A DNA stretch of 46,029 bases, taken from NCBI GenBank assembly GCA_040235565.1, contig JBECLA010000020.1:1-46029 (forward strand). The letters are read 5' to 3'. This DNA comes from JAHEIJ01 sp040235565 (GTDB lineage Bacteria > Pseudomonadota > Gammaproteobacteria > UBA6429 > Thiohalophilaceae). How positions within the stretch are numbered: position 1 is the first letter of the stretch; each line of letters begins with the position of its first letter. The position numbers and the translations under genes are program-made. Under the pieces are notes generated by a model that made no database searches, was not told the origin of the DNA, and saw only the letters and a list, made by a program, of their open reading frames with translations. Positions 43,804 to 46,029 of the stretch are shown here, in pieces.

Positions 43804-44556
43804 AATTTTCTGCATGACCCGCAGATCATTCAACGCATTGTTGCCAGCATCCGCCCCCGTAACGGGCAATGCATGGTTGAAATCGGACCGGGGGAAGGCG
43901 CTTTAACGCGCGAGTTATTGCCAATCCTCGGTCAGCTCAATGTGGTAGAACTGGATCGGGATCTGATCCCGCGGCTGGAAGCGATCTGTGCCTCTCTGGG
44001 GGACTTACGCATCCACCAGGCGGATGCCCTGAAGTTTGACTTTTGCCAGCTCAGCCCCGGTCCCGCCCAACTGCGGGTGGTAGGCAACCTGCCCTATAAC
44101 ATCTCCACGCCATTATTGTTCCATCTACTAGAGATGAGCCATTGCATCCAGGACATGCACTTTATGCTGCAAAAAGAAGTGGTAGAGCGAATTACCGCCA
44201 AACCCGGCAGTGGTCAGTATGGACGACTGAGTGTCATGATGCAGTATTACTGCGAAACAGCAATGTTGTTTACGGTCGGTCCCGGGGCCTTTCGCCCCGC
44301 ACCGAAAGTTGACTCCGCCGTGGTACGCCTGGTCCCTCATCGGCAGTCACCGGTCGACGTCGATGCGTCACAGTTATCCCAACTGGTAACTCGTGCCTTC
44401 GGGCAGCGACGCAAGACCTTGCGCAACAACCTCAAAGGCTTGCTCGACGCGGAGGAAATTGCAGCGCTTGGGATTGATCCCGGGATACGCCCGGAACGCC
44501 TCAGTCTGGAGGATTTTGCCCGCCTGACCCTCGCCATCAAACCGGCAACCGGGTGA
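43759..44556 (+). CDS. rsmA: 16S rRNA dimethyladenosine transferase RsmA (KsgA)
   Basis: RsmA dimethylates two adjacent adenosines at the 3' end of 16S rRNA, a late check of 30S assembly. The 265-aa protein has RPRKRFGQNFLHDPQII, the S-adenosylmethionine motif EIGPGEGALTREL, and the catalytic NLPYNIST. The C-terminal rRNA-binding part includes QRRKTLRNNLKG. The true start is ATG 43759, not the TTG at 43747, since MDNPPVHRPRKRFGQ is the natural N-terminus. It overlaps the HExxH gene by 4 bases (GTGA). In related bacteria it follows pdxA directly; here a long insertion intervenes and a second, broken 5' end of the gene exists. Confidence 0.97.
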   Translation: MDNPPVHRPRKRFGQNFLHDPQIIQRIVASIRPRNGQCMVEIGPGEGALTRELLPILGQLNVVELDRDLIPRLEAICASLGDLRIHQADALKFDFCQLSPGPAQLRVVGNLPYNISTPLLFHLLEMSHCIQDMHFMLQKEVVERITAKPGSGQYGRLSVMMQYYCETAMLFTVGPGAFRPAPKVDSAVVRLVPHRQSPVDVDASQLSQLVTRAFGQRRKTLRNNLKGLLDAEEIAALGIDPGIRPERLSLEDFARLTLAIKPATG

Positions 44557-45062
44557 ACATCGCCATGGACCAGGAAGTGCTGACCTGTGCCGCCCTGCCA
44601 GCAAATGCCCTGCAACAACTGCTGGCGCCCTATGAGCTCGAGGTGGTGTGGTGTGATGATGACACCCCATTACCGGGCAGTTTCTGGGGGGATCCGGAGG
44701 CCGGTTTGATCGCCAACCGGCTGTATGTCCGCCCCATTACCCCGGTCCAATCGGCACTGCATGAGGCCTGTCATTACATCTGCATGGATGCGGCACGCCG
44801 TCGCAACTTAGATACTGATGCCGGCGGTGGTTATGATGAAGAAAACGGGGTGTGTTACCTGCAAATCCTTTTAGCTGACCATTTAGCCGGCATGACCGCA
44901 GCCCGTATGATGCAGGACATGGATAGCTGGGGTTACAGTTTCCGGCTCGGTTCAACCCGGGCATGGTTTGAACAGGATGCCGAAGATGCACGTGCCTGGT
45001 TGCGGCATCATCATCTGCTTGATCAGAACGGACAAATCAGCTGGCACTGCCGTAAAAGCTAG
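44553..45062 (+). CDS. Hypothetical HExxH-motif protein between rsmA and apaG
   Basis: A 169-aa protein that I cannot assign. It begins with GTG overlapping the rsmA stop (GTGA), so it is translationally coupled. Residues 70-74 read HEACH, a match to the zinc-metalloprotease HExxH pattern, in ALHEACHYICMD. A second acidic and histidine-containing segment (DEENGVCYLQILLADHLAGM) follows about 30 residues later and might supply further ligands. There is no signal peptide or membrane segment, so it would act in the cytoplasm. Its stop is about 130 bases before apaG. Confidence 0.75.
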   Translation: MNIAMDQEVLTCAALPANALQQLLAPYELEVVWCDDDTPLPGSFWGDPEAGLIANRLYVRPITPVQSALHEACHYICMDAARRRNLDTDAGGGYDEENGVCYLQILLADHLAGMTAARMMQDMDSWGYSFRLGSTRAWFEQDAEDARAWLRHHHLLDQNGQISWHCRKS

Positions 45063-45190
45063 CCACCCCGGGGCGAATCAAAAAGGAATTTCACCTCCAC
45101 CGTGGGCACGATCGATCCGACATGTTATCCTATTCGCCAGCGTAACTTTTTGTATGAATGCATGCCGATGCTGATCTGGTAAGGGACATG

Positions 45191-45574
45191 ATGATTGACG
45201 AACAAATGTACAATATTCAGGTTGATGTAGAAACCCAGTACATTCCGGAACAGTCTGATCCGGAGCAGGATCGTTATGTCTTTTCCTATACCATTACGAT
45301 TCGTAATGAAGGCAGTGTGCCTGCCAAATTACTGACGCGTCACTGGATCATCACCAATGCCGACGGCAAAACCCAGGAAGTTCGGGGGGAAGGTGTAGTG
45401 GGTGAGCAGCCACATCTCAAACCGGGTGACGGATTCCGCTATACCAGTGGCACTGTGCTGGAGACCCCGGTTGGCAGCATGCAGGGCAGCTACCAGATGC
45501 TGGCGGATGACGGGGTCAAATTTGAAGCCGACATTGCTCCCTTTACGCTCTCCATGCCGCACACCATTCATTAA
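45191..45574 (+). CDS. apaG: Co2+/Mg2+ efflux-associated protein ApaG
   Basis: A 127-aa protein of the ApaG/FBA-associated type: IQVDVETQYIPEQSDPEQDRYVFSYTITIRNEGSVPAKLLTRHWIITNADGKTQEVRGEGVVGEQPHLKPGDGFRYTSG-like text is unmistakable, with the VxGEQP motif. The domain is an immunoglobulin-like beta-sandwich. AAGGG at 45181-45185 favours ATG 45191 (5-base spacing), which also gives the family length; ATG 45188 and 45158 are in frame upstream. It lies between the HExxH gene and apaH, the conserved position. Its role in divalent metal resistance is known only genetically. Confidence 0.95.
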   Translation: MIDEQMYNIQVDVETQYIPEQSDPEQDRYVFSYTITIRNEGSVPAKLLTRHWIITNADGKTQEVRGEGVVGEQPHLKPGDGFRYTSGTVLETPVGSMQGSYQMLADDGVKFEADIAPFTLSMPHTIH

Positions 45575-45778
45575 CAGTTTGATGATAACGGCGCCATCCG
45601 GCGTTACGCATCAGCTCAAAGTACTCATTTACTACCGGGTAAACTCCGTTTATTCGCTGATTTGTACCTCGCCTGGCATCCAGCGAAGATTTTTTCAACT
45701 AATTGTCAGGCTAAAAGTGACATAACAAGTTGGTGGAGGTGTTGCGCTACCCCGCGTCTCACCCCGATAATAAAATCC

Positions 45779-46029
45779 ATGGCAATCTATGCAATTGGTG
45801 ATCTGCAAGGCTGTTACGACGCTCTGCAGCGCCTTCTGGACAAACTGCGTTTTGATCCGGCCCGGGACAAACTCTGGCTGGCCGGGGACCTCGTTAACCG
45901 GGGTCCGGATTCACTCGCCAGCCTGCGGTTTGTTAAATCCCTGGGTGACAGGGCGATTACGGTTCTCGGTAATCACGACCTGCATTTGCTCGCCATTGCC
46001 GCCGATCACAAGACCACCAAGGATGTCGG
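45779..46029 (+). CDS. apaH: Diadenosine tetraphosphatase (5' end only)
   Basis: The window ends 251 bases into this gene. The start MAIYAIGDLQGCYDALQRLLDKLRF is the ApaH N-terminus. Metallophosphatase motifs follow: GDLQG (GDxxG), GDLVNRG (GDxVxRG) and GNHD, which bind the two metal ions. ApaH splits Ap4A to two ADP. The ATG at 45779 is used; it lies 204 bases after apaG, and the intervening stretch shows no other gene. The C-terminal about two-thirds is outside the window. Confidence 0.95.
   Translation, partial: MAIYAIGDLQGCYDALQRLLDKLRFDPARDKLWLAGDLVNRGPDSLASLRFVKSLGDRAITVLGNHDLHLLAIAADHKTTKDV

Overview
This window looks like chromosomal DNA from a gammaproteobacterium. The evidence is gene order: gatC/gatA divergent from mreBCD-mrdA-rodA-mltB-rlpA-dacA-dat-ybeD-lipB-lipA, and the outer-membrane/ribosome cluster lptD-surA-pdxA ... 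rsmA-apaG-apaH, with amgK-murU divergent from lptD as in Pseudomonas. I cannot assign an order or genus from sequence alone. Genes are tightly packed with many 1-4 base overlaps in the core, while the accessory parts (about 11.7-14.5 kb and 26.5-43.7 kb) have longer, visibly AT-richer gaps.

Layout. 1-1739 (minus): gatC and truncated gatA of the tRNA-dependent amidotransferase. 1891-11686 (plus): rod-shape and peptidoglycan genes (MreB, MreC, MreD, PBP2, RodA, lytic transglycosylase MltB, RlpA, DD-carboxypeptidase, D-amino acid transaminase) and YbeD. 11740-14143: a roughly 2.8-kb interruption of the usual ybeD-lipB junction, holding a 358-aa orphan, two tiny orphans and a lipoprotein cytochrome c. 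14510-16140: lipB-lipA, then a YdcF/ElyC-type gene. 16945-21140 (minus): amgK-murU (MurNAc recycling), a glutamate-cysteine-ligase-like gene and an M14/AstE-AspA-type gene. 21251-25799 (plus): lptD, surA, pdxA.

25796-43758 is the main accessory region. It separates pdxA from rsmA-apaG-apaH, genes that are usually contiguous. It holds a DUF1624-type membrane protein (minus), an acetolactate-synthase-like TPP enzyme followed 17 bases later by a GT-A-like 613-aa protein, a 1610-aa BcrAD/BadFG-type activase fusion, a minus-strand HlyD / RbbA-type double-ATPase / ABC-2 permease exporter operon, and, divergent from it, a DUF1207 outer-membrane barrel and a patatin-like lipoprotein.

The most striking observation is a second, decayed copy of the rsmA 5' end (35791-35857), 7946 bases upstream of the intact one (43737-43803) in the same orientation. 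The two copies align without gaps at 55 of 67 positions, and 17 consecutive bases just upstream of the start codon are identical. They bracket the exporter/DUF1207/patatin block exactly, as expected if that block entered at the rsmA 5' end and supplied a replacement start. I found no integrase, tRNA, rRNA or CRISPR array. Another oddity is mreC, whose conserved first codon is GTT rather than a normal start, although it has a well-placed ribosome-binding site.
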